From positions 2,170,001 through 2,234,000 of the forward strand of contig CAWIAX010000002.1 of the NCBI GenBank assembly GCA_963834305.1: DNA of 64,000 bases, given 5' to 3'. Below are positions 27,012 through 38,733 of this stretch, piece by piece. Each line of letters starts with the position of its first letter. Position 1 is the stretch's first letter. The notes under the pieces were generated by a model. That model was not told the origin of the DNA. It did no database searches and saw only the letters and a program-made list of their open reading frames with translations. The position numbers and the translations under genes were made by a program. Source of the stretch: JACCXG01 sp963834305. GTDB lineage: Bacteria; Acidobacteriota; Vicinamibacteria; Vicinamibacterales; 2-12-FULL-66-21.

Positions 27012-27950
27012 TCAGCGCTGGTCGATGAGCGCCGCCGCCAGCAGCGGAATCATGATCTCGTGGTGACCGACCAGCGAGTAGCCGCGGCCGATGCCCTGGA
27101 CCGGCCGGGACACGACGTTCGTCTGCGGCCGGTAGTGGCGCACGAAGTCCAGGTTCACCGTCGTCAGGCCGTCCAGCGCGCGCCCCTGGTTGCGGACGAG
27201 CGCGACCGCCTTGAGGAACACCTCGGGCAGCACCACCGCCGAGCCGCAGTTCAGGTAAACGCCGCCGGCGAGCCGCGACACGTTCGACACGAAGTAGCGG
27301 AAGTCGCGCAGGCTGCCCTCGCCGAGCGCGGCGCCGTCCGCCGCCGGGTGCATGTGGATGATGTCGGTGCCGAGCGCCACGTGGACGGTCACGGGAATCT
27401 CGAGGCGCGCCGCCGCCGCGAGGATGCTCAGCTCCTCGTGCGGCGGCCGGTTGGTGCGCAGCCATCGCGCCACCGCCTGCCCGAGGCCGAGGCCGGCAGC
27501 GACGCCGTCGCTGATCGCGGCGTTCAGCAGCCGGCCGGTCTCCTCGGCCATCCCGAACCGGCCCGGCCCGAGCGCCTCGTCGACGTCTTCGGAGGTCGCG
27601 CCGGCGAGCGCCACTTCGAAGTCATGGATGACACCGGCGCCGTTGGTCGCCAGGCCGGTGACGAACCCGCGCTCCATCAGGTCGATGAGGACCGGGCCAA
27701 GGCCGGTCTTGACCACGTGGGCGCCGAGCCCCCACAACAGGCCGGCGCCATCCTGGTGCGCGCGGCCGATCGCCGCGACGACGGCCTTGAAGTCGGCGCC
27801 GCCAAGCATGTCGGGCAGCGTGTCGAGCAGGCCGCGCAGCCCGGCGCCGGGCGGATACGGCCGGGCAAAATCCGCAGCGTTCGCCTTGCTGCTGCGCGAC
27901 GCGAGCGGATACGTCCGGACACCGGACAGATCGAACTCTTCGTAAGGCAT
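27012..27950 (-). CDS. Deoxyhypusine-synthase-like protein, catalytic Lys region not seen
   Basis: 312 residues from ATG 27950. The NAD-fold core matches the DHS family: 'FVTGLATNGAGVIHDFEVAL', 'PVTVHVALGTDIIHMHP', 'GGVYLNCGSAVVLPEVFLKAV'. True DHS ends with a block containing the catalytic Lys in a 'W-G-K' context; here the corresponding region is 'HYRPQTNVVSRPVQGIGRGY' and holds no such Lys. Bacteria lack eIF5A, so the substrate is unknown; a polyamine-related or other NAD reaction is possible. Confidence 0.78.
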   Translation of the reverse strand: MPYEEFDLSGVRTYPLASRSSKANAADFARPYPPGAGLRGLLDTLPDMLGGADFKAVVAAIGRAHQDGAGLLWGLGAHVVKTGLGPVLIDLMERGFVTGLATNGAGVIHDFEVALAGATSEDVDEALGPGRFGMAEETGRLLNAAISDGVAAGLGLGQAVARWLRTNRPPHEELSILAAAARLEIPVTVHVALGTDIIHMHPAADGAALGEGSLRDFRYFVSNVSRLAGGVYLNCGSAVVLPEVFLKAVALVRNQGRALDGLTTVNLDFVRHYRPQTNVVSRPVQGIGRGYSLVGHHEIMIPLLAAALIDQR

Positions 27951-28092
27951 CTTCACGCTGGACGTAACTATATCGCGGGGTCCCGACGCCGCCGGCACGA
28001 GCGGCGGCGGGCGTCGCGGGCAGCCGCAGGGATCTCCCGCGCGGCCCGGATGTTTGCGCTGCCACGGCGTGCGGCAGTACAAACGGCGGAGC
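27951..28092. other. Divergent intergenic region with a GC-rich hairpin
   Basis: 142 bases between the DHS-like gene (-) and queA (+), which must hold both promoters. A roughly 10-bp stem with one bulged G spans about 27985-28015 (GACGCCGCCG pairing with CGGC-G-GGCGTC). TATAGT on the minus strand (27967-27972) could be a -10 element for the DHS-like gene, but I see no convincing -35. Confidence 0.35.
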
Positions 28093-29151
28093 GTGCTTGT
28101 CTCGGACTTCGATTTCGATCTGCCGGAGGAACTGATCGCGCAGGAGGCGGCGCCCCGCGGGGAGTCGCGGCTGCTCGTGCTCGATCGCGCCACCGGCGCC
28201 ATCCGCCATGCCGCCATCGCGGACCTGCCGGCGTTCTTCCGCAGCGGCGACGTGCTCGTCGTCAACGACACCCGCGTGTTCCCGGCGCGGCTGCTCGGCC
28301 ACCGGGTGCCGAGCGGCGGCGCGGTCGAGTGCCTGCTGCTGGCGCCGCCGCTACGGTCCGAGGACGGCAGCGCGATCGGAGACGCGCTGATGCACCCCGG
28401 ACAGAAGCTGAAGCCGGGCGCCGTGGTCCGCTTCGCCGGGGACGCCGGCGCGCTGCGCTGCGAGATCCTGGCGCGGCTGTTCCACGGCCGCCGGCGCATC
28501 CGGCTGACGCCGGAGTCGGGCGGCGACGTCGAAACCCTGCTCGACCGGCTCGGCCACGTGCCGCTGCCACCCTACATCCACCGGCTCGACACGCCGGGCG
28601 ATCGCGAGCGCTACCAGACGGTGTTCGCCGCCGCCCGCGGCTCGGTCGCCGCACCGACGGCGGGGCTGCACTTCACCGCGCGGCTGCTCGACGAGATCGA
28701 GGCGCGCGGCGTCGAACGGCTCGCGGTCACGCTCCACGTGGGCTACGGCACGTTCAAGCCGGTCCGCACCGACACTGTCGAAGCGCACGTCGTCGATCCC
28801 GAGCGCTACGAGGTTGCCGCGGCGGTGGCGGATCGGATCGAGCGCGCACGCGCCGCGGGACGCCGCGTCATCGCGGCGGGCACGACCACCACGCGCGCGC
28901 TGGAGGATGCGGCGCGGCGCGGCGGCGGCCGGGTGGCGGCCGGCGCGGCGGACGCGACGACATTCATCCATCCGGGCGTCCCCTTCCAGGTGATCAGCGG
29001 GCTGCTGACGAACTTTCATCTCCCGCGCTCGTCGCTGCTGATGATGGTTTGCGCCTTCGCCGGCAGGGAGCGCACGCTGGCCGCGTACCGTGAGGCGATC
29101 GACGCCCGCTATCGCTTCTACAGCTACGGCGACGCTATGTTGATCACTTGA
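28093..29151 (+). CDS. queA: S-adenosylmethionine:tRNA ribosyltransferase-isomerase
   Basis: Transfers the ribosyl moiety of SAM to preQ1-tRNA, the penultimate step of queuosine formation. 'FDFDLPEELIAQEAAPRGESRLLVLDR'-type N-terminus, 'VVNDTRVFPARL', 'PPYIHR', 'APTAGLHFT', 'HVGYGTFKPVR' and 'SLLMMVCAFAG' are diagnostic. 352 residues from GTG 28093, chosen because it precedes the conserved start and follows GGCGGAG. queC and queE for the same pathway are 19 kb away in this window. Confidence 0.95.
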   Translation: MLVSDFDFDLPEELIAQEAAPRGESRLLVLDRATGAIRHAAIADLPAFFRSGDVLVVNDTRVFPARLLGHRVPSGGAVECLLLAPPLRSEDGSAIGDALMHPGQKLKPGAVVRFAGDAGALRCEILARLFHGRRRIRLTPESGGDVETLLDRLGHVPLPPYIHRLDTPGDRERYQTVFAAARGSVAAPTAGLHFTARLLDEIEARGVERLAVTLHVGYGTFKPVRTDTVEAHVVDPERYEVAAAVADRIERARAAGRRVIAAGTTTTRALEDAARRGGGRVAAGAADATTFIHPGVPFQVISGLLTNFHLPRSSLLMMVCAFAGRERTLAAYREAIDARYRFYSYGDAMLIT

Positions 29152-29152
29152 A

Positions 29153-29184
29153 CTGGGGAGCTGGGGAGCTGGGGAGCTGGGGAT
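29153..29184. repeat. Octamer tandem repeat (CTGGGGAG) x4
   Basis: Four head-to-tail copies of CTGGGGAG, the last ending GGGGAT, start just after the queA stop in the 102-base gap before the PerM-type gene. A slippage-prone simple repeat; no stem is evident. Confidence 0.8.
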
Positions 29185-29253
29185 CTCGGGAACGGCTCAG
29201 CAGCGGCTGCGAGCCCGGCAGCTGGAAGGCGGTAAGATGCCGGGCGAGGTGAG

Positions 29254-30387
29254 ATGGCCGAGGAAGATGCACAGCTAGAGTCTCCCGTCGAGGAATCGGC
29301 GCCGATCGACATCCGGAGCGTGACGCTGAGCGTCATCGCGGTGATGGGCGCGATCCTGATGCTGCAGTACGGGCGGACGGTGCTCATTCCGGTCGTCGTC
29401 GGCGTGCTCGTCAGCTACGTGCTCGGCCCCGCGGTGACCTCGCTCGAGCGTCGTGGCGTGCCGCGGGTCATCGGCTCGATGGTGGCCATCGCGCTGCTGT
29501 GCGGGACGATCGGCCTCGGCCTCTATACGCTCACCGACGAGGCCATGGCCATTGTCGAGAGCGTGCCTACGGCGGCGCGGCGGCTGTCCGACCGGATGGC
29601 GAAGGACCGCGGTGAGCCGGACGGCGCCATCGAGAAGATGCAGACCGCGGCCAAGGAGATCGAGGAGGCGGCCGAGGACGCGTCGGAGCCGAGCGAGGCG
29701 CCTCGCGGCGTGCAGCGCGTGCAGATCGTCGAGCCGGCGTTCGCCGCCCGCGACTATCTCTGGGCGGGAGGCATCGGGGTGGTGGCGCTGACCGGGCAGG
29801 CCACGATGGTGCTGTTCCTGGTGTTCTTCCTGCTGGTCAGCGGCGACCTCTTCAAGCGGAAGCTCGTCAAGATCGCCGGGCCGACGCTCACGAAGAAGAA
29901 GATCACCGTCCAGATCATGGACGACATCAACCGGCAGATCAGCAGCTTCCTCCGCGTGCAGGTGATCACCAGCGTGATTGTCGGGGTCGCCACCGGCCTG
30001 GTGCTGTGGTGGTTCGAGGTGGACAACTACCTGCTGTGGGGGCTGCTCGCCGGCCTGTTCAACTCCATCCCGTACCTCGGGCCGGTCATGGTCACGTCCG
30101 CCCTGGCGGTCGTGACGTTCATGCAGTTCGACGACCTGCTGAGGACCGCCTACGTGGCCGGCGCCACGCTCGCCATCACCAGCCTCGAGGGCTGGCTGCT
30201 GACGCCCGCCCTGATGAGCCGGGCCGCGCAGATGAACCCGGTCGCCATCTTCGTCGGGCTGCTGTTCTGGAGCTGGGTCTGGGGCATCTGGGGCACCATC
30301 CTCGCGGTGCCCATGATGATGACCATCAAGGCGACCTGCGACCACATCGAGTCGCTCCAGCCGATCGGCGAGATCCTCGGCGAATAG
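29254..30387 (+). CDS. AI-2E/PerM family membrane protein
   Basis: 377 residues with about eight membrane helices in the AI-2E transporter pattern: two N-terminal helices (VTLSVIAVMGAILMLQYG..., then VLIPVVVGVLVSYVLGPAV), a charged loop near residues 100-165, then 'GLLAGLFNSIPYLGPVMV' and a C-terminal 'WGIWGTILAVPMMMTIK'. The last two blocks are the family signature. The transported solute is uncertain: autoinducer export or ion/proton antiport are both reported in the family. Confidence 0.9.
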   Translation: MAEEDAQLESPVEESAPIDIRSVTLSVIAVMGAILMLQYGRTVLIPVVVGVLVSYVLGPAVTSLERRGVPRVIGSMVAIALLCGTIGLGLYTLTDEAMAIVESVPTAARRLSDRMAKDRGEPDGAIEKMQTAAKEIEEAAEDASEPSEAPRGVQRVQIVEPAFAARDYLWAGGIGVVALTGQATMVLFLVFFLLVSGDLFKRKLVKIAGPTLTKKKITVQIMDDINRQISSFLRVQVITSVIVGVATGLVLWWFEVDNYLLWGLLAGLFNSIPYLGPVMVTSALAVVTFMQFDDLLRTAYVAGATLAITSLEGWLLTPALMSRAAQMNPVAIFVGLLFWSWVWGIWGTILAVPMMMTIKATCDHIESLQPIGEILGE

Positions 30388-30389
30388 CC

Positions 30390-30857
30390 TCAGAAGAGCC
30401 CGCGCTGTGACAGCAGCCAGGCCAGCAGCACCACGGGGGTGAGCGCGATGGCCGCGAGCACCGCCAGCCCCAGCCCGACCACGACGTAATCCGACCGCGC
30501 CGGCACGGTGCCGGGCCGGGCGTGGCGCTCGAGGAGCGCCAGGTTCCGCAGGTTGGCCTTCCAGAAGACGTCGGCCACGTCTCCGAGCAGCGGCACGAAT
30601 CCCAGCAGCATGTCGAGCCCCGCGTTGAACACCATCCGGGCCTGCACCACCAGGGGGAGCCGCAGCCGCGCGGCCTGCAGCAGGATCATCCCGGCAAAGA
30701 TCGGGGCGGACAGGTCACCCAGGCCGGGAACGAGGCCGATGATGGCGTCCAGGCCGAACCGGATCCGGGTACCGGGCACGCGGAAGTAACTGTCGAGGAG
30801 GACGGCCCAGCGGCGCAGCGCGTCGAGCCGGTCGTCATACGGAGGGCGTGTTGTCAT
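30390..30857 (-). CDS. DUF4112 family small membrane protein
   Basis: 155 residues from ATG 30857. 'RFGLDAIIGLVPGLGDLSAPIFAGMILLQAARL', then 'FNAGLDMLLGFVPLLGDVADVFWKANLRNLALL' are the paired repeats of DUF4112. A C-terminal membrane helix (VVVGLGLAVLAAIALTPVV) ends the protein. Function unknown. Its start codon overlaps the divergent glgX ATG by two bases, and it converges on the PerM-type gene. Confidence 0.87.
   Translation of the reverse strand: MTTRPPYDDRLDALRRWAVLLDSYFRVPGTRIRFGLDAIIGLVPGLGDLSAPIFAGMILLQAARLRLPLVVQARMVFNAGLDMLLGFVPLLGDVADVFWKANLRNLALLERHARPGTVPARSDYVVVGLGLAVLAAIALTPVVLLAWLLSQRGLF
30841..30846 (+). promoter_or_regulatory. Shine-Dalgarno GGAGGG supporting glgX ATG 30856
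   Basis: GGAGGG nine bases before ATG 30856, inside the N-terminal codons of the divergent DUF4112 gene. It favours the longer glgX start over GTG 30928, although the first 24 residues look non-homologous. Confidence 0.45.
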
Positions 30858-33108
30858 GGATGAGCTGGCTTCCCGGGACGCCGCCGCGTTTGCGCTCGTC
30901 CGCCGCAACGTGGTACCTACGTCTGCTGTGCAGACAACCCATCTTAGAGTGTGGCCCGGCACCCCGTACCCGCTCGGTGCCACATGGGACGGGGTGGGTG
31001 TCAATTTCGCGGTCTTTTCCGAGCACGCCACCCGCGTCGACCTCTGCCTCTTCGAGTCCAGCGACGCCCAGGTCGAGTCGGTCACGATCCCGCTCCCGGA
31101 ACAGACCGACATGGTGTGGCACGGCTACCTGCCGGACATCTACCCGGGGCAGCTCTACGGCTTCCGGGTGCACGGGCCGTTCGCCCCGCACGCCGGCCAT
31201 CGCTTCAATCCCAACAAGCTCGTCCTCGACCCGTACGCCAAAACGATCGGGCGCGCCGTGCGGTGGCACGATTCACTGTTCGGCTTCCAGGTCGGCACCG
31301 ACGACACCACATTCGACGAGCGCGACAGCGCCCCCTATGCCCCGCTCGCCGCGGTCGTGGACTCGGCCTTCACCTGGGGCAACGATCGCCCGCCGCGCAT
31401 CCCGTGGCACGAAACGCTCATCTACGAGCTCCATCCGAAGGGCTACACGCAGCTCAATCGCGCCATCCCCGAACATCTCCGCGGCACCTACCTCGGCCTG
31501 GCGACCGAGCCGGCCCTCCGGCACCTGACGTCGCTCGGCGTGACGGCCGTCGAGCTCATGCCGGTGCACCATCACACCGACGAATGGCACCTGATTCAGA
31601 AGGGGCTGCGCAACTACTGGGGCTACAACACGCTGTCGTACTTCGCCCCCGACATCCGCTACCGGGCCTCGCCGTCGCCTCTCGAAAGCGTGCGCGAGTT
31701 CAAGGTGATGGTCCGGGCGCTGCACGCCGCCGGTCTCGAAGTCATCCTCGACGTCGTCTACAACCACACGGCCGAAGGGAACCAGCTCGGTCCGACGCTG
31801 TCGCTGCGCGGCATCGACAACGCATCGTCGTACCGGCTGCAGCCGCACGACTCGCGCTTCTACCAGGACTTCACCGGCTGCGGCAACACGCTCAACATGC
31901 GCAGCCCGCGCATGCTGCAGCTGATCATGGACAGCCTGCGCTACTGGGTGCAGGAGATGCACGTCGACGGCTTCCGGTTCGACCTGGCGAGCGCACTGGC
32001 TCGTGAGTTGCATGCCGTGGACAAGCTCGGCGCATTCTTCGACATCATCCATCAGGATCCGGTGCTGTCGCAGGTGAAGCTCATTGCCGAGCCCTGGGAC
32101 CTCGGCGAAGGGGGCTATCAGGTCGGCAATTTTCCGACGAAGTGGACGGAGTGGAACGGCAAGTACCGCGACACGGTGCGGCGGTTCTGGCGGGGAGACG
32201 GCGGCGTCCTGTCGGAGCTGGCGACCCGGCTCTCGGGCAGCAGCGACCTCTACGAGCAGAGCGGGCGGCGGCCCTACGCCAGCATCAACTTCATCACCGC
32301 CCACGACGGCTTCACGCTGGCCGACCTGGTCAGCTACAACGAGAAGCACAACGACGGCAACGGCGAAGGCAACGCCGACGGCGAGAACCACAATCTCAGC
32401 TGGAACTGCGGCGTCGAAGGGCCGACCGCCGACCGCCGCGTGCTCGATCTGCGCGAGCGGCAGCGGCGCAACCTGATGGCCACGCTGCTCCTGTCGGTGG
32501 GCGTGCCGATGATCAGCGGCGGCGACGAGATGGGCCGCACCCAGCGGGGCAACAACAACGCCTATTGCCAGGACAACGAGATAAGCTGGACGCACTGGGA
32601 TCTGTCGCCCGCCGACCGCGACTTCCTCGACTTCACGCGCCGGCTGATCCGGCTCTGGAAGGACCATCCGGTGCTGCGGCGGCGGAAGTTCTTCCACGGC
32701 CGGCGCATCCGCGGCGCCGGCGTGCAGGACATCGCGTGGCTCGATGCCATGGGGCGCGAGATGACGGACGAGGCGTGGAATTCGCCGGACGTGCGGCGCA
32801 TCGGGGTGCGGCTGAACGGCGATGCGATCAACGAGGTGAACGAGCGCGGCGAACGCATCGTCGGCGACACGCTCGTGGTGCTCTTCAACGCGGACGAGGC
32901 GCCGGTGGCGTTCGTGCTTCCCGCCGCGGCGCCGGCGGAGCGGTGGGAGACGCTGCTCGACACCGCCGACCCGTGGCTGCCGCCGAAGCGTCTGCGCGCC
33001 GGCGACCGGTATCAGCTGCACAGCCGCTCGATGGCGGTGCTGCGGCTGAACACCAGCCAGGAGGAGCGGCGGCGCACGGCCGACTGGGGCCCGATGGGGG
33101 TCTACTAG
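30856..33108 (+). CDS. glgX: Glycogen debranching enzyme (isoamylase type)
   Basis: Cleaves alpha-1,6 branches of glycogen. The N-terminal CBM48-like part begins 'VWPGTPYPLGATWDGVGVNF'. The GH13 catalytic motifs are intact: 'VDGFRFDLAS' (nucleophile), 'LIAEPWDLG' (acid) and 'ITAHDGFTLADLVSYN', plus 'GGDEMGRTQRGNNNAY'. 750 residues from ATG 30856; GTG 30928 gives a family-length N-terminus. First gene of the glycogen/trehalose cluster. Confidence 0.94.
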   Translation: MDELASRDAAAFALVRRNVVPTSAVQTTHLRVWPGTPYPLGATWDGVGVNFAVFSEHATRVDLCLFESSDAQVESVTIPLPEQTDMVWHGYLPDIYPGQLYGFRVHGPFAPHAGHRFNPNKLVLDPYAKTIGRAVRWHDSLFGFQVGTDDTTFDERDSAPYAPLAAVVDSAFTWGNDRPPRIPWHETLIYELHPKGYTQLNRAIPEHLRGTYLGLATEPALRHLTSLGVTAVELMPVHHHTDEWHLIQKGLRNYWGYNTLSYFAPDIRYRASPSPLESVREFKVMVRALHAAGLEVILDVVYNHTAEGNQLGPTLSLRGIDNASSYRLQPHDSRFYQDFTGCGNTLNMRSPRMLQLIMDSLRYWVQEMHVDGFRFDLASALARELHAVDKLGAFFDIIHQDPVLSQVKLIAEPWDLGEGGYQVGNFPTKWTEWNGKYRDTVRRFWRGDGGVLSELATRLSGSSDLYEQSGRRPYASINFITAHDGFTLADLVSYNEKHNDGNGEGNADGENHNLSWNCGVEGPTADRRVLDLRERQRRNLMATLLLSVGVPMISGGDEMGRTQRGNNNAYCQDNEISWTHWDLSPADRDFLDFTRRLIRLWKDHPVLRRRKFFHGRRIRGAGVQDIAWLDAMGREMTDEAWNSPDVRRIGVRLNGDAINEVNERGERIVGDTLVVLFNADEAPVAFVLPAAAPAERWETLLDTADPWLPPKRLRAGDRYQLHSRSMAVLRLNTSQEERRRTADWGPMGVY

Positions 33109-33216
33109 CCGGGCGAGGGGCCGGGGGCGGCCCGCGGGAAGCGACGTGCTGGGACCCGGCCGGCGCGAGCGGCAGCGTTGCCGCGTGCGGATGCCGGCCC
33201 TAACAAGTGAAGACGG

Positions 33217-35311
33217 ATGACGATGGCCAAGATTGCGACAGACAGGAAGAAAGCGGCGCCGAAGAAGAGAACGGTTGCGGCCGCCGCGGCGGCGATCGCG
33301 CGGCTCGATGCCACGATGCTGCGGCGCGTAGTCGTCGAAGGCGTGCACCCGGAGGTCGACGGCGGGCGGTTTCCCGTCAAGCGGACCGCGGGCGAGGACG
33401 TGGTGGTGGGCGCCGATGTGTTCACCGACGGCCACGACAAGCTGGCGGCGGCGCTGCTCTACCGCCGCGTTGGCGACGAGGCGTGGCACGAGGTGCCGAT
33501 GGCGGCGCTCGGCAACGATCGGTGGCAGGCCAGCTTCACCGTCGAGGCGCTGGGGCGCTACGAATACACCGTCGAGGGCTGGATCGACCGCTTCGAGAGC
33601 TGGCGCTACGAGATCTCGAAGAAGTTCGGCGCCGCGCAGGACGTGAAGAGCGAGCTGCTCGAAGGCGCCGCGCTGCTGCGCGACACCGCCGCACGCGTCC
33701 GCGGCGGCGCCGCGGACGATGCGGCGATGCTCGAGGAGGTGGCGGCGGCGCTCGCCGACGAGGGCATCGAGCAGGCGCAGCGGGTCGAGCGCGCGCTGGC
33801 GGTCGCGGTCGAAGGGGCGATGGCGCGCCATCCCGATCGCCGGCTGGCCACCCGCTACGGCCACGTGCTGCAGGTGGCGGTCGAGCGCGAGCGCGCCCGC
33901 TTCGGATCCTGGTACGAGATGTTCCCGCGCTCGGCCGGCACCGACCCGTCGCGCAGCGCCACCTTCGAGGAGGCGGCCGCGCAGCTGCCCTACGTCGCCT
34001 CGCTCGGCTTCGACGTCCTCTACCTGCCGCCGATTCACCCCATCGGCCGGAGCTTCCGCAAGGGGAAGAACAACACGCTCGACCCCGGGCCGGACGACGT
34101 CGGCAGCCCGTGGGCGATCGGCGGCGAGGCCGGCGGCCACGACGCCGTCGAGCCCGGCCTCGGCACCATCGAGGACTTCGGCCGCTTCCGCGACACCGCC
34201 CGCCGCCTCGGCCTCGAGATCGCGCTCGATCTCGCCTACCAGGCCTCGCCCGATCATCCCTACGTGCGGGAGCATCCGGAGTGGTTCCGCCAGCGGCCCG
34301 ACGGCACGATCAAATACGCCGAGAACCCGCCCAAGAAGTACCAGGACATCTACCCGATCAACTTCGAGTCGGCGGACTGGGAAGGGCTGTGGAGCGAGCT
34401 GAAGCGCGTGATCGAATTCTGGATCGGGCACGGCGTCACGATCTTCCGCGTCGACAACCCGCACACCAAATCGTTCCGCTTCTGGGAGTGGGCGCTCGGC
34501 GACATCCAGCGCCGCGCACCCCGACACGATCTTCCTGTCGGAGGCCTTCACCCGGCCGAAGGTGATGCGCTACCTCGCCAAGGCGGGGTTCACGCAGTCC
34601 TACACCTACTTCACCTGGCGCAACTCGAAGGACGAGCTGACCGAATACTTCACCGAGCTGACCCGGACCGACGTCCGCGAGTACATGCGGCCGAACCTGT
34701 TCGCCAACACCCCGGACATCCTGCACGAATACCTGCAGCACGGCGGCCGCCCGGCGTTCCAGGTGCGGCTGATCCTGGCGGCCACGCTCGGCGCCAGCTA
34801 CGGGATCTACAGCGGCTACGAGCTCGCCGAGAACGTCCCGGTGAAGCCCGGCAGCGAGGAGTACCTCGACTCCGAGAAGTACCAGATCCGGATCCGGAAC
34901 TTCGACCAGCCGCACAGCCTCGGCGAGACGATCCGCCGCATCAACGCCATCCGCCGCGAGCACCCGGCGCTGCAGCGCGACCGCGGCCTCCGCTTCCACC
35001 CGACCGACAACCCGAAGATCATCGCCTACAGCAAGCGGTCGATCGACGGCACCGACCTGGTGCTGGTGATCGTCAACCTCGACCCGCACCACATGCAGCA
35101 CGGCTTCGTGCAGCTGCCCCTCACCGACTGGGGCGTCGCGCCGGGGGCGGCGATCGAAGTCGTCGACCTCATCGCCAGCGAGCGTTATTTCTGGCGCGGC
35201 GAATGGAACTACGTGCGCCTCGACCCCGACGCCCGGGTCGGCCACATCCTGCACGTGCAGATTCCGTCGCTGCCGCCGCAGGACGACGCGCCGCTGGCGC
35301 TGCGCACCTGA
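33217..35311 (+). CDS. glgE: Alpha-1,4-glucan:maltose-1-phosphate maltosyltransferase (one frameshift)
   Basis: Extends alpha-glucan with maltose-1-phosphate. 'FGSWYEMFPRSAG', 'LPPIHPIGRSFRKGKNN', 'ALDLAYQASPDHPYVREHP' and 'IFRVDNPHTK' (nucleophile Asp) are diagnostic of GlgE. The frame breaks at the acid region: removing one base at 34512-34513 gives 'AHPDTIFLSEAFTRPKVMRY', then 'FANTPDILHEYLQHGGRPAF'. The corrected protein is about 697 residues. An Ala/Lys-rich N-terminal stretch (residues 5-30) precedes the fold. It is followed by the TreS-Mak gene that supplies its substrate. Confidence 0.93.
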
Positions 35312-35341
35312 TCCGCTGACCTCCGCAGACCCCGCAGAATC

Positions 35342-38694
<3,353 letters not shown>

Positions 38695-38733
38695 GGATCG
38701 GACACGCCGCGGCCTGGAATTGGATACGACCAC

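Noticed and set aside
30928..33108. GTG 30928 as the definite glgX start
   Set aside because: It fits homology better but has no ribosome-binding site, whereas ATG 30856 has GGAGGG nine bases upstream; kept as an alternative only.
31273..34551. 1092-codon open frame on the minus strand opposite glgX and glgE
   Set aside because: Its Arg/His/Ala-rich translation has no family motif; it is the complementary-strand shadow of GC-rich coding sequence whose plus strand encodes recognisable enzymes.
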